Assembly (NCBI GenBank): GCA_003131625.1 | Contig: PKVY01000148.1 | Span: 62,001-126,000, forward strand | Reading direction: 5' to 3' | Source of the DNA: Acidobacterium sp. | GTDB lineage: Bacteria; Acidobacteriota; Terriglobia; Terriglobales; Acidobacteriaceae | DNA: 64,000 nt | In this document: positions 17,284 through 24,641 of the stretch, piece by piece | How the letters are laid out: each line of letters starts with the position of its first letter | Position numbering within the stretch: position 1 is the stretch's first letter | Notes under the pieces: generated by a model | The model's input: the letters and a program-made list of their open reading frames with translations, nothing else | Told to the model about the DNA's origin: nothing | Databases searched by the model: none | Program-made: the position numbers and the translations under genes

Positions 17284-19443
17284 TTGAGTGTCAGTCATCG
17301 TGTCGTTGCGGTTTCCTGCTCCGCACTACTTTACGCAGGGATTGGTGTTGCCCACGCGTCCGGTCCCATACCGAAACGGCCGTCTCAGTCAGCCCCGTCC
17401 TCGTCCGTCCAGGTTCATGCGCAGCCCGACATCGACTGGGCCGCTTACAACGGTAACGTCGACGGCCAGCACTACTCTGCGCTCGCGCTCATCAACCGCA
17501 CGAATGTGGCCCAGCTCAAGGTTGCCTGGCAGTTCGACACGGGAGAAAAAGGCAATCTCGAAACCAACCCCCTCGTCGTCGGACGTGTCCTCTTCGGCTA
17601 TACGTTCACCGGGAAAGTCATCGCGCTCAACGCCGCTAACGGCTCCCTGCTCTGGACTTTTGACTCGGGAGTCAAAAACAGCCAGCCTTCACGAGGCTTT
17701 GCGTACTGGACGGATGGCAAGAACCCCCGGCTTTTTGCGGGCGTGCTGAACTTCCTCTACGCACTCGACCCGGCCACTGGAAAATCCATCCCCGACTTTG
17801 GCGAAGACGGCCGCATCGATCTCCGCAAAGGTCTGCGCGGCGATTACGAACAGCAATCCGTCGCCCTCACCACCCCCGGCATTGTCTACAAGGACCTCAT
17901 CATCGTCGGCGGCCGCAACCCCGAAACCCATCCCGCTCCTCCCGGCGACATCCGTGCTTTCGATGTCCGCACCGGCGCCCTGCGCTGGAGCTTCCACACC
18001 ATTCCGCGTCCCGGCGAAATCGGCTACGACACCTGGCCGCCCGACGCCTGGAAAGATGCGGGCGCAGCCAACAACTGGGCTGGCATGACGCTCGACGCCG
18101 CGCGCGGCATCCTCTATGTCCCCACTGGCAGCGCGGTTTTTGATTTTTACGGCGGCGATCGCATTGGCAACGACCTCTTCGCGGACACGCTGCTCGCCCT
18201 CGATGCCGCCACCGGCAAGCGTCTCTGGCATTTCCAGGGCGTGCATCACGACATCTGGGATCGTGACTTTCCCGCGCCGCCTGCGCTCGTCACCGTCGAC
18301 CGCGGCGGCCAACTCATCGACGCTGTCGCGCAGACCACCAAGCAGGGTGTCGTCTACCTGTTCGATCGCGTTACCGGATCGCCGCTCTTCCCCATCGAGG
18401 AACACGCTTACCCGCCGAGCGACGTCCCGGGCGAAAAGACCTCGCCCACCCAACCCATGCCCGTTGCGCCCGCCCCCTACGCGCGCCAGCGCCTCACCGA
18501 AGACATGCTCACCAACCGCACGCCCGCCGCCCACGACTGGGCTCTACAGACCTTCCGCACTTTTCGCAGCGACGGCCAGTTCATCCCCTTCGGTGTCGAT
18601 CGCCAGACCATCGTCTTTCCCGGCTTTGATGGCGGCGCTGAATGGGGTGGTCCCGCCGTCGATCCTGCTGCCGGCGTTCTTTACGTCAACGCCAACGAAA
18701 TGGCCTGGACCGGTGGCCTGACCCCCTATAACCCGAACGCCGGCGCAGGCGCGAAAACCTATCAGGCCCAGTGCTCGATCTGTCATGGAGTCAACCGCAC
18801 CGGCTCGCCCCCCGCTTTCCCATCGCTTGTCGGCGTCACCACGCGACTCACCGACGCACAGATCACCGACGTGATCACTCACGGTCGTGGCCGGATGATG
18901 GCGCTGCCCAGCGTCGACGCCGCCAAAATTGCCGAGCTTCTCGAATACCTCAAATCCGCTGGCTCCGCTCCCTCGGAACATGCGCAGGACACCATGCCTG
19001 GTGGCCCCAATATGCAGTACGGCTTCACCGGCTACCGCAAATTCCTCGACCCCGATGGCTATCCCGCCATCGCGCCGCCCTGGGGTACGCTCAGCGCCAT
19101 CGACCTCAACACAGGCGAATATCTCTGGAAGATTCCTCTGGGCGAATATCCGGCGCTCGCCGCGCAAGGCATCGCCAACACCGGCTCGGAAAACTACGGC
19201 GGCCCTATTCTCACGGCTGGCGGCCTCCTCTTCATTGGCGCAACCTCCTACGACCGCAAATTTCGCGCCTTTGACAGCAGCTCGGGCAAGCTCCTCTGGG
19301 AAACGCAACTTCCCTTCGCCGGCATCGCCACGCCCGCTACCTATTCCATTGAGGGCAAACAGTATGTCGTGATCGCTGCCAGCGGCGGACGCGATCCTCA
19401 ATCTCCCGTTGGCGGCATGTACATCGCGTTCTCGCTGCCATGA
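17284..19443 (+). CDS. PQQ-dependent dehydrogenase with inserted cytochrome c domain
   Basis: 719 residues, exported (signal peptide ending near AHASG). The body is a quinoprotein beta-propeller starting DWAAYNGNVDGQHYSAL, with repeated W-motif blades (KVAWQFDTGEKG, GSLLWTFDSG, GALRWSFHTIPRPGE). A cytochrome c domain with CSICH (Cys497, Cys500, His501) is inserted before the last propeller strands, which resume near FTGYRKFLDPDGYP. It should oxidise an alcohol or sugar in the periplasm and pass electrons through the internal haem; the substrate is unknown. AGGAGGAG fits TTG 17284 better than TTG 17278. No PQQ synthesis genes are in view. Confidence 0.85.
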   Translation: MSVSHRVVAVSCSALLYAGIGVAHASGPIPKRPSQSAPSSSVQVHAQPDIDWAAYNGNVDGQHYSALALINRTNVAQLKVAWQFDTGEKGNLETNPLVVGRVLFGYTFTGKVIALNAANGSLLWTFDSGVKNSQPSRGFAYWTDGKNPRLFAGVLNFLYALDPATGKSIPDFGEDGRIDLRKGLRGDYEQQSVALTTPGIVYKDLIIVGGRNPETHPAPPGDIRAFDVRTGALRWSFHTIPRPGEIGYDTWPPDAWKDAGAANNWAGMTLDAARGILYVPTGSAVFDFYGGDRIGNDLFADTLLALDAATGKRLWHFQGVHHDIWDRDFPAPPALVTVDRGGQLIDAVAQTTKQGVVYLFDRVTGSPLFPIEEHAYPPSDVPGEKTSPTQPMPVAPAPYARQRLTEDMLTNRTPAAHDWALQTFRTFRSDGQFIPFGVDRQTIVFPGFDGGAEWGGPAVDPAAGVLYVNANEMAWTGGLTPYNPNAGAGAKTYQAQCSICHGVNRTGSPPAFPSLVGVTTRLTDAQITDVITHGRGRMMALPSVDAAKIAELLEYLKSAGSAPSEHAQDTMPGGPNMQYGFTGYRKFLDPDGYPAIAPPWGTLSAIDLNTGEYLWKIPLGEYPALAAQGIANTGSENYGGPILTAGGLLFIGATSYDRKFRAFDSSSGKLLWETQLPFAGIATPATYSIEGKQYVVIAASGGRDPQSPVGGMYIAFSLP

Positions 19444-19482
19444 CCTACACCGCGTGGCACATTCTTCGGCTTCAAGTCCCGC

Positions 19483-19947
19483 TCAGCGTTCCGCCTCAAC
19501 CCACCCGAAAGCGCCGGGAAAATGTTCGAAATCCGGCAGTTTTTCCCGTTCCAGGTAGATCGACAGGATGTCGAAGCGCGTCTCCACTTCACGGTTCGGA
19601 AGCTGTCGCAAGTAATGTCGTGCCAGCCGGCGCAGCACCCGCCGCTTGCGACGATCGACGGCCATTTGCGCAGGAGCGACCGCGCGCGTGGTGCGGGTCT
19701 TCACCTCGACAAAACACAACGTATCGCCGTGCCACGCGATCAGGTCGAGATCGCCCGGCGCTCGCGAGGAATGCCAGCCGCGAGCCACCACGACGTAGCC
19801 TCGGCGCATCAGCCAGAAAAACGCTGCCCGCTCGCCCTCGACACCAGTGGTCAGGTGAGCGGCGCGTTCTGGACGCCGTCGCGCGGCCGCCCGCTCGATC
19901 GCATTCACCGCCGACTCCATCAGATTGACACGGACCTGGAGAAGCAT
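19483..19947 (-). CDS. YraN/UPF0102 family putative endonuclease
   Basis: 154 residues from ATG 19947. It has the UPF0102 signature: GVEGERAAFFWLMRRGYVVVARGW, then APGDLDLIAWHGDTLCFVEVKTR. This holds the E-(x)n-D-(x)n-ExK restriction-like nuclease core. The family is widespread and resembles Holliday junction resolvases, but its biological role is not settled. ATG 19947 is preferred because a CACAAT hexamer ends 7 bases ahead; ATG 19920 and ATG 19983 are alternatives. The final residues run into the intergenic gap after the PQQ dehydrogenase gene (convergent). Confidence 0.8.
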   Translation of the reverse strand: MLLQVRVNLMESAVNAIERAAARRRPERAAHLTTGVEGERAAFFWLMRRGYVVVARGWHSSRAPGDLDLIAWHGDTLCFVEVKTRTTRAVAPAQMAVDRRKRRVLRRLARHYLRQLPNREVETRFDILSIYLEREKLPDFEHFPGAFGWVEAER

Positions 19948-19954
19948 TGGCGCT

Positions 19955-19960
19955 ATTGTG
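19955..19960 (-). promoter_or_regulatory. -10-like box, probable leaderless YraN promoter
   Basis: CACAAT (4 of 6 matches to TATAAT) ends 7 bases before ATG 19947, the same geometry as other leaderless candidates here. Confidence 0.35.
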
Positions 19961-20050
19961 AGGTGCGTAGCCCCGCCTCGCAATGAACCTTCGTCACCGC
20001 CACATCACCAAAGTCCTCATGACAACTAAACAAGGGAACAACCCCGGCGT

Positions 20051-20425
20051 TCAGCGCAACAGGAGCAAATAGATTCCCACCGCAACCCCGAACAAAGCCA
20101 GCGTCAGCGCCAGGAAAACGGCGTTGCGCGAGATCCGCCCAGGAATCCACGCGCCCGAGCGCAGTTCCCGGACCGTGCGGAAATGCTCGATCACCGCCGA
20201 AACGTTGACGATGACACCCAGCGCGACCAGCCCGACTCCCGAATAGACCGAAAGCCCGGTCGGATGCGGGGCCGCGGCCTGATTTCCCTGCATTTCGCGC
20301 AGAAACAGCCCAAATCGCGCCAGCGCGAAGCCGACGCCCATCAGCCCCAGCCCGGTGCGAATCCAGGCAAGAAACGTGCGTTCGGCGGCGAAGTAAGTTC
20401 TGGGGTCTTCGAGTTCGTTCGGCAT
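20051..20425 (-). CDS. DUF202 (YidH-like) inner-membrane protein
   Basis: 124 residues. The opening RTYFAAERTFLAWIRTGLGLM is the DUF202/YidH signature, followed by three membrane helices (GLGLMGVGFALARFGLF, YSGVGLVALGVIVNVSAVI and AVFLALTLALFGVAVGIYLLL). The length is normal. Function is unknown; related domains occur at the C-terminus of VTC-type polyphosphate polymerases in fungi. A TACAAT box 6 bases ahead of the ATG suggests a leaderless transcript. Confidence 0.85.
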   Translation of the reverse strand: MPNELEDPRTYFAAERTFLAWIRTGLGLMGVGFALARFGLFLREMQGNQAAAPHPTGLSVYSGVGLVALGVIVNVSAVIEHFRTVRELRSGAWIPGRISRNAVFLALTLALFGVAVGIYLLLLR

Positions 20426-20431
20426 TTAGCG

Positions 20432-20437
20432 ATTGTA
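20432..20437 (-). promoter_or_regulatory. -10 box of leaderless DUF202 promoter
   Basis: TACAAT ends exactly 6 bases before ATG 20425, so transcription would start at the A of the ATG. No Shine-Dalgarno is present. Confidence 0.55.
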
Positions 20438-20589
20438 GAGGCGCGCGTCCAGGCTTGACTTTCCTTGTCAGCTGCGAAGGACCTCCATGCGAAGCACATC
20501 GAAGGGGCACCGCCCGAATAAGCCGGTGTCGGCCGATGCGATCCACAATTCTCTCGCTTCACACGAAACGCGGCGGCTGCCCGAAAAAG

Positions 20590-20616
20590 GACAAAAGGCG
20601 AGCCGAAGCTCGCCCT
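20590..20616 (-). terminator. Intrinsic terminator of the cold-shock gene
   Basis: On the minus strand a 7-bp stem (GGCGAGC / GCTCGCC) closes a stable TTCG tetraloop and runs into TTTTGTCC. It lies about 35 bases after the csp stop codon. A T-rich tract also follows on the plus strand. Confidence 0.75.
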
Positions 20617-20650
20617 TTGTCTTTGTTGACCTACTGAAATTGTTTGCGTC

Positions 20651-20851
20651 TTACAGAGGCTGAACGTCAGCTGCCTGCCAGCCTTTAGGCCCCTTGACGA
20701 CGTTGAATTGCACGGCCTGACCTTCCTGCAGACTCTTGAAGCCATTCGCTGAAATGGCAGAGTAGTGCACGAAGACATCCTCGCCGTTCTGGCGCGAGAT
20801 AAAGCCGTAGCCCTTCGCGTCGTTAAACCACTTCACAGTACCTTGTTCCAT
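20651..20851 (-). CDS. CspA-family cold-shock protein
   Basis: 66 residues, a single cold-shock domain. RNP1 is KGYGFISRQ and RNP2 is DVFVHYSAI, both intact. It binds single-stranded RNA or DNA and melts RNA structure in the cytoplasm. The start [18 protein letters not shown] is standard. AGGAC lies about 11 bases ahead. The gene is monocistronic with its own terminator and a long gene-free upstream region. Confidence 0.95.
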   Translation of the reverse strand: MEQGTVKWFNDAKGYGFISRQNGEDVFVHYSAISANGFKSLQEGQAVQFNVVKGPKGWQAADVQPL

Positions 20852-21090
20852 TTGTTGCTTTGTCCTGAATTGAATTGCGCTGGAGTGAATCGGAGCGAAC
20901 TGGCAGAGCCTTGTTTCCTGCTTTGTTGGGCGAGGCGAAAGACTGCGCTTGCCCGGTTCGGTTCTAACGCTAAGGCATTGTACCAGATTCCCCCTGGCAG
21001 CCTGGTTCGGCAGCGGACGGCTGGAGCAAGCGTTCAGCGTTCAGCCATCGGCGTTCAGGAAATGCCCACGCTGCACCCTGAACAGCCCGG

Positions 21091-21108
21091 CCTGAGCCTG
21101 TCGAAGGG
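21091..21108. repeat. Short dispersed repeat core
   Basis: CCTGAGCCTGTCGAAGGG, flanked by AGCCC and GGGCT that can pair. I recognise this core as common in intergenic DNA of many environmental bacteria, but only one copy is seen here. Confidence 0.4.
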
Positions 21109-21230
21109 CTGCGCGCGGTCTTTTGGCCAAATGTGGAAAACTTGTCAAGCTTTTCCAGCACGGTACCAAAGTGTTATCTCTGATTCCACACGACTTCCAC
21201 CACAATACCCTCAAAGATATTTGGCCGGTT

Positions 21231-21258
21231 TTAGTGCTGGATTTGGTATCCTGATAAT
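21231..21258 (+). promoter_or_regulatory. Candidate promoter for a small RNA
   Basis: TTAGTG (21231-21236) and GATAAT (21253-21258) are 16 bases apart. An overlapping TATCCT at 21247-21252 is an alternative -10. The only feature downstream is the terminator at 21311. Confidence 0.35.
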
Positions 21259-21264
21259 AGGGGG

Positions 21265-21338
21265 CAAAGAAAAAATTCTCCCCAACAGATCAAACGAAAT
21301 CAAACCAAACAAGGCCGCCCAGCGCGGCCTTTTCCTTT
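21265..21338 (+). ncRNA. Candidate small RNA of about 75 bases
   Basis: A putative promoter just upstream and a strong intrinsic terminator at the end bound this stretch. The body is A-rich and poor in structure, with two ATCAAAC repeats near 21289-21306. There is no credible coding frame. The family is unknown; it is called only from promoter-terminator spacing and base composition. Confidence 0.35.
21311..21338 (+). terminator. Intrinsic terminator
   Basis: An 8-bp perfect stem, AAGGCCGC / GCGGCCTT, closes a 5-base loop and is followed by TTCCTTTT. No annotated plus-strand gene lies directly upstream, which is why a small RNA is proposed. Confidence 0.7.
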
Positions 21339-21400
21339 TCCGGAGGTGAGGGATGGCAAGCTTCTCTACCGCGATCGACGCCCGCCCTCCCATCCCCAGG

Positions 21401-21520
21401 TGCCAAAAGGCCTCTGCAAGGGCCCCATTTTCAGCCACTTGCCACAGTCCACAACGACCCCTCCAGAACCCCTTTCACCTCAACAACATGCCACAGTCCC
21501 CCCAGGGGGGAGGGGGGCCC
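21401..21520 (+). repeat. Dispersed intergenic repeat, copy A
   Basis: Collinear with copy B at 41837. Shared blocks at identical spacing are GCCAAA, GGCCT-TGCAAG (21409), TTTTCAG (21428), GCCACAG (21441) and GCCACAG (21490). The two GCCACAG boxes are 49 bases apart in both copies. The copy ends in C6-A-G6-A-G6 (21498-21517). Confidence 0.65.
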
Positions 21521-21550
21521 ACCGAAACGCTGGGTGCCCCATAACCTGGC

Positions 21551-21581
21551 CGAGCTGCGGAACCCACCCTTCCGCAGCTCG
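21551..21581. other. Perfect 11-bp hairpin
   Basis: CGAGCTGCGGA (21551-21561) pairs with TCCGCAGCTCG (21571-21581) around a 9-base loop. No T-run follows on either strand. It lies just downstream of the small minus-strand ORF that ends at 21590. Confidence 0.6.
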
Positions 21582-21589
21582 ACCTGCGC

Positions 21590-21742
21590 TTAGTTCTGGG
21601 GGATCTTTGACTGCAGCTGGGTGATCTTGCCCTGCACGGCGCCGAGGACGCCCTGCGCATCGCCGAGGCCGGTCTGCTCCGCCTGACCCACGACCTGCGT
21701 GCCCGCCGTCTGCCGCAAAGCAGGTATGCTGGTGGGTTCCAT
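21590..21742 (-). CDS. Possible 50-residue protein
   Basis: ATG 21742 to TAA 21590 encodes 50 residues, beginning MEPTSIPALRQTAGTQVVGQ and ending QGKITQLQSKIPQN. Nearly all codons after the eighth end in G or C, as in real genes here, and the residues (Gln, Gly, Ala, Val) look natural. The family is unknown. The start codon overlaps the start of the divergent decarboxylase gene, and an in-frame stop lies two codons upstream. It could be a small gene, the remnant of a larger one, or chance. Confidence 0.3.
   Translation of the reverse strand: MEPTSIPALRQTAGTQVVGQAEQTGLGDAQGVLGAVQGKITQLQSKIPQN
21725..21730 (+). promoter_or_regulatory. -10 box, near-leaderless decarboxylase promoter
   Basis: TATGCT ends 10 bases before ATG 21741. 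The only purine-rich tract between them, GGTGGG, is a weak and poorly spaced ribosome site. Confidence 0.4.
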
Positions 21743-23168
21743 GACTCAGGACCTGATGCGCGACACGGAACTGCTGGCCGAGGCCCTGGACCTCCTCGAG
21801 CGTGAGTTCTCCGGCCTGCCTCGATACGCGCCCGAGGTCCCGGGTGAATCGCGCATGGCCTCGGTGCTCGCGGAAGCAGCGCACCGGATGGGCGACAACT
21901 TTCCCTATTTTCATCCGCTTTATGCCGGCCAGATGCTCAAGCCGCCCCATCCGGTGGCGCGGGCTGCGTATGCGATGGCCATGTGGCTGAACCCTAATAA
22001 CCATGCCTTGGATGGAGGGCGGGCCAGCTCGCGCATGGAATGGGAAGCGGTGCGCGAGATTGCCGCGATGTTTGGCTGGAGCGAGTTTATCGGCCACCTG
22101 ACCGGCGGCGGCACGCTTGCCAACCTGGAAGCGCTGTGGGTGGCTGGGCAGATGATGCCGGGGAAGAAGATTGTGGCATCGGAGCAGGCCCACTACACCC
22201 ACGAGAGAATCACCGCGGTGCTGCGGCTGCCCTTCGCGTCGATTGCGTGCGATGAGAACGGGCGGATGGACCTGACGCATCTGGAGGCGGCGCTCAAGTC
22301 GGGCGAAGTGGGAACGGTGGTCGCAACCCTGGGAACGACAGGGGCGGGTGCGGTCGATCCGCTGCCGGCAATTCTGGATTTGCGGAAGAAGTATCGCTTC
22401 CGGCTGCATGTGGACGCCGCTTACGGCGGTTATTTTCGGCTGGCTTCGAACCTGGATGGTGATGCGGCGCGCGCCTTCGAACGCATCTCGGAGGCGGACT
22501 CGATTGTGATCGATCCGCACAAGCATGGGCTGCAACCCTACGGCTGCGGGTGCGTGCTCTTTCGCGATCCGGCGATGGGGCGGTGGTACAAGCATGATTC
22601 GCCGTGCACGTATTTCACCTCCCAGGAACTGCACATTCATGGTGGAGCGCAGCAGTCGGGAGGCAGTTGTGCAGTCGGGTCGTTCGCGGCCGAGCTTTTT
22701 GCGGAGGGCTCGCTGCACCTGGGGGAAATCAGCCTTGAATGCTCGCGCGCAGGGGCGTCGGCGGTTGCGTTGTGGACGACGCAACGGCTGTTGCCTCTGG
22801 TGCGGGGCGGCGAGTTCGCGCGGGGTCTGGAGAGATGCCGCGAAGCGGCTCTGCAATTCCGGAGCATGATCGCGGCAGAAGACTCGTTTGTGCCGGGGCC
22901 GGCGCCCGACCTCGACATTGTGGTTTGGGCGGTGCGTGCGGCGACTCCCGCCGAGTCGTCTCGGCGAGCGCAGGAGGTGTTCGACCGGGCGGCGAAGCAT
23001 GATCTGCACCTGGCGCTGGCGCAGATGCCGCCACGCATCTTTCGGGAAGCGGGCTGGACGAGCGAACATCAACCGAGCGCCGTCACTTGTCTGCGCTCGG
23101 TTCTGATGAAGCCCGAGCATCTCGCGTGGGTCGACGAAATCGGCCGGCGTTTGCGGAATGCCCTATGA
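21741..23168 (+). CDS. PLP-dependent group II amino acid decarboxylase
   Basis: 475 residues. The PLP-lysine motif SIVIDPHKHGLQPYGCG places Lys261 as the Schiff-base residue. GHLTGGGTLANLEALWVAG and HVDAAYGGYFRLA are the other cofactor-site motifs. It belongs to the glutamate/tyrosine/aromatic decarboxylase superfamily. The substrate cannot be assigned from sequence alone. An earlier ATG at 21726 overlaps the -10 box, so ATG 21741 (MTQDLMRDTELL) is chosen. It stands alone between the repeat region and galK. Confidence 0.85.
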   Translation: MTQDLMRDTELLAEALDLLEREFSGLPRYAPEVPGESRMASVLAEAAHRMGDNFPYFHPLYAGQMLKPPHPVARAAYAMAMWLNPNNHALDGGRASSRMEWEAVREIAAMFGWSEFIGHLTGGGTLANLEALWVAGQMMPGKKIVASEQAHYTHERITAVLRLPFASIACDENGRMDLTHLEAALKSGEVGTVVATLGTTGAGAVDPLPAILDLRKKYRFRLHVDAAYGGYFRLASNLDGDAARAFERISEADSIVIDPHKHGLQPYGCGCVLFRDPAMGRWYKHDSPCTYFTSQELHIHGGAQQSGGSCAVGSFAAELFAEGSLHLGEISLECSRAGASAVALWTTQRLLPLVRGGEFARGLERCREAALQFRSMIAAEDSFVPGPAPDLDIVVWAVRAATPAESSRRAQEVFDRAAKHDLHLALAQMPPRIFREAGWTSEHQPSAVTCLRSVLMKPEHLAWVDEIGRRLRNAL

Positions 23169-23237
23169 CGGCAAACATCTCTGCCGAATCCAACCCTGGG
23201 CCATTGCGAATGCGCGCGGCGCGTCTATCTTTACCCT

Positions 23238-23270
23238 AAAGACAAATATCGGGTTTTCCGGTCTTTTTTA
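23238..23270 (+). terminator. Attenuator-like hairpin in the galK leader
   Basis: AAAGAC (23238) pairs with GTCTTT (23261), with an inner CGG / CCG stem, and runs into TTTTA. It lies just before the galK Shine-Dalgarno (GGAGGGA). It may be a terminator of upstream transcription or a leader attenuator. Confidence 0.4.
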
Positions 23271-23290
23271 CGGAGGGAGATGGGTCCTGC

Positions 23291-24469
23291 ATGCTCGATG
23301 TAAGCGGTATTAAAGAAAAGCACGCGGAGCGATTTGGGGCCGAGCCCGCGATCTTTGTTGCTCCTGGGCGCGTCAACCTCATCGGCGAACACACTGACTA
23401 CGCCGGCGGATTTGTCATGCCGGCGGCGATCGACTTCGGTACCCTCGCAGCCATTTCGCCCCGCGACGACGGCCGTGTCGTGATCTGGTCAGAGAATTTC
23501 CGCGAGCAGGTCAGCCACCAGATCGACGGCCTGCCTAAAAATGGCGGCGGCCACTGGTCCGGCTATCCTCTGGGGGTCGTAAAGATCCTGCGCGAGGCCG
23601 GCTTCCGCGTCCCATCCTTCAGCCTGACCGTCCAGGGCGACGTGCCACTGGGCGCCGGGCTCAGCTCGTCGGCCTCCATTGAAGTTGCGACTGCGCTGGC
23701 CGCGCTCAGTCTGGCGAAGGCGGACCCCGCGCGCGAGGAGATCGCGAAGCTCTGCCAGCGAGCGGAGAACGTTTACGTCGGCGCATCCTGCGGCATCATG
23801 GATCAGTTCATCGCCTGCCGCGGCGCGGCCAATCATGCGCTTCTCCTCGACTGCCGCTCTCTGGAATACCGCCTCGCGCCTATTCCCGAGACGATCAGCC
23901 TGGTCATCGCGAACACGATGGTGAAGCACGCCATTGCCGGTGGTGAGTACGGCATCCGCCGTGCCGAGGTCGAGGAGGGAACTGCGATCCTCCGCGGGCA
24001 TCGCCCTGAGATTCAGCTTCTTCGCGATGCGACGACGAAGGATCTGGAGCTGTGGGGCGCCGAGATGCCCGGCAATGTCCTGCGCCGCTGCCGGCACGTC
24101 ATCACCGAGAATCTCCGCACTGTGGCTGCGGCCGATGCCCTCGCCGCGGGAAACCTGAAGAAGCTGGGCGACCTGATGGCTGCAGCGCATGCCAGCTATC
24201 GCGACGACTTTGAAGCCAGCTGCGAGGAAGCCGACACCATGGTGGAAGCGGCGCAGCGTCTGCCCGGACTCGTCGGGGCACGACTCACCGGAGGCGGATT
24301 CGGGGGATGCACGGTCAACCTCGTGCATGCGGAGCTGGCCCAGGATTTTGCCGCGCGCCTTTATGATGAATATCGCGCCCGGACCGGCATCGACGCGGAA
24401 ATCTACCGCTGTCATGCCTCGGCCGCTGCGCATGCTCTCGGGGTCGCTGTCGTCGACGGTCCCGCTTAG
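23291..24469 (+). CDS. galK: Galactokinase
   Basis: 392 residues, GHMP kinase family; phosphorylates galactose to galactose-1-phosphate in the Leloir pathway. The substrate motif is APGRVNLIGEHTDYAGGFVMP and the ATP-binding loop is VPLGAGLSSSASIEVA. The C-terminal GHMP motif is GARLTGGGFGGCTVNLV. GGAGGGA lies about 8 bases before ATG 23291; another ATG at 23280 is out of frame. No galT or galE is adjacent, though galU is in the window at 42.9 kb. Confidence 0.93.
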   Translation: MLDVSGIKEKHAERFGAEPAIFVAPGRVNLIGEHTDYAGGFVMPAAIDFGTLAAISPRDDGRVVIWSENFREQVSHQIDGLPKNGGGHWSGYPLGVVKILREAGFRVPSFSLTVQGDVPLGAGLSSSASIEVATALAALSLAKADPAREEIAKLCQRAENVYVGASCGIMDQFIACRGAANHALLLDCRSLEYRLAPIPETISLVIANTMVKHAIAGGEYGIRRAEVEEGTAILRGHRPEIQLLRDATTKDLELWGAEMPGNVLRRCRHVITENLRTVAAADALAAGNLKKLGDLMAAAHASYRDDFEASCEEADTMVEAAQRLPGLVGARLTGGGFGGCTVNLVHAELAQDFAARLYDEYRARTGIDAEIYRCHASAAAHALGVAVVDGPA

Positions 24470-24588
24470 CGGAATCAGGCTTTTCGACAGGGCGCAAGTA
24501 TTCCACAGAAGGGTCATACCGGCACCTTTGACGCGGATGTAACAATCACAACGGGCTGACGCCGGACTTCGTGCCTGACGGAAGATGT

Positions 24589-24594
24589 CATATC
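24589..24594 (+). promoter_or_regulatory. -10 box of the glgP promoter
   Basis: TATCCT at 24589-24594 with a weak TTCGTG 17 bases upstream. It would give a leader of about 40 bases to ATG 24642, supporting that start over ATG 24585. Confidence 0.35.
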
Positions 24595-24641
24595 CTGAAA
24601 GGACAGTTGCACCTGGGCAGGCCGGAGAAAACGTTTTAGCG

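Larger units (their letters stand above)
20852..21264. other. Gene-free region with several hairpins
   Basis: No convincing coding frame is seen. Contents are the 5' region of the cold-shock gene, three copies of GCGTTCAG at 21030-21058, an intergenic repeat core at 21091-21108, and a hairpin with TGGAAAA at 21134-21140 pairing TTTTCCA at 21151-21157. From about 21160 the sequence is clearly more AT-rich than its surroundings. Confidence 0.6.

Noticed and set aside
20852-21260. RNase P RNA, tmRNA or a tRNA in the gene-free region
   Set aside because: No GAGGAAAGTC-type core, no tRNA T-arm consensus and no CCA end could be found.
21480-23120. 546-codon minus-strand frame
   Set aside because: It lies antisense to the PLP decarboxylase, which has its Lys261 motif. 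The minus product is Arg/His/Pro-rich with no recognisable fold.
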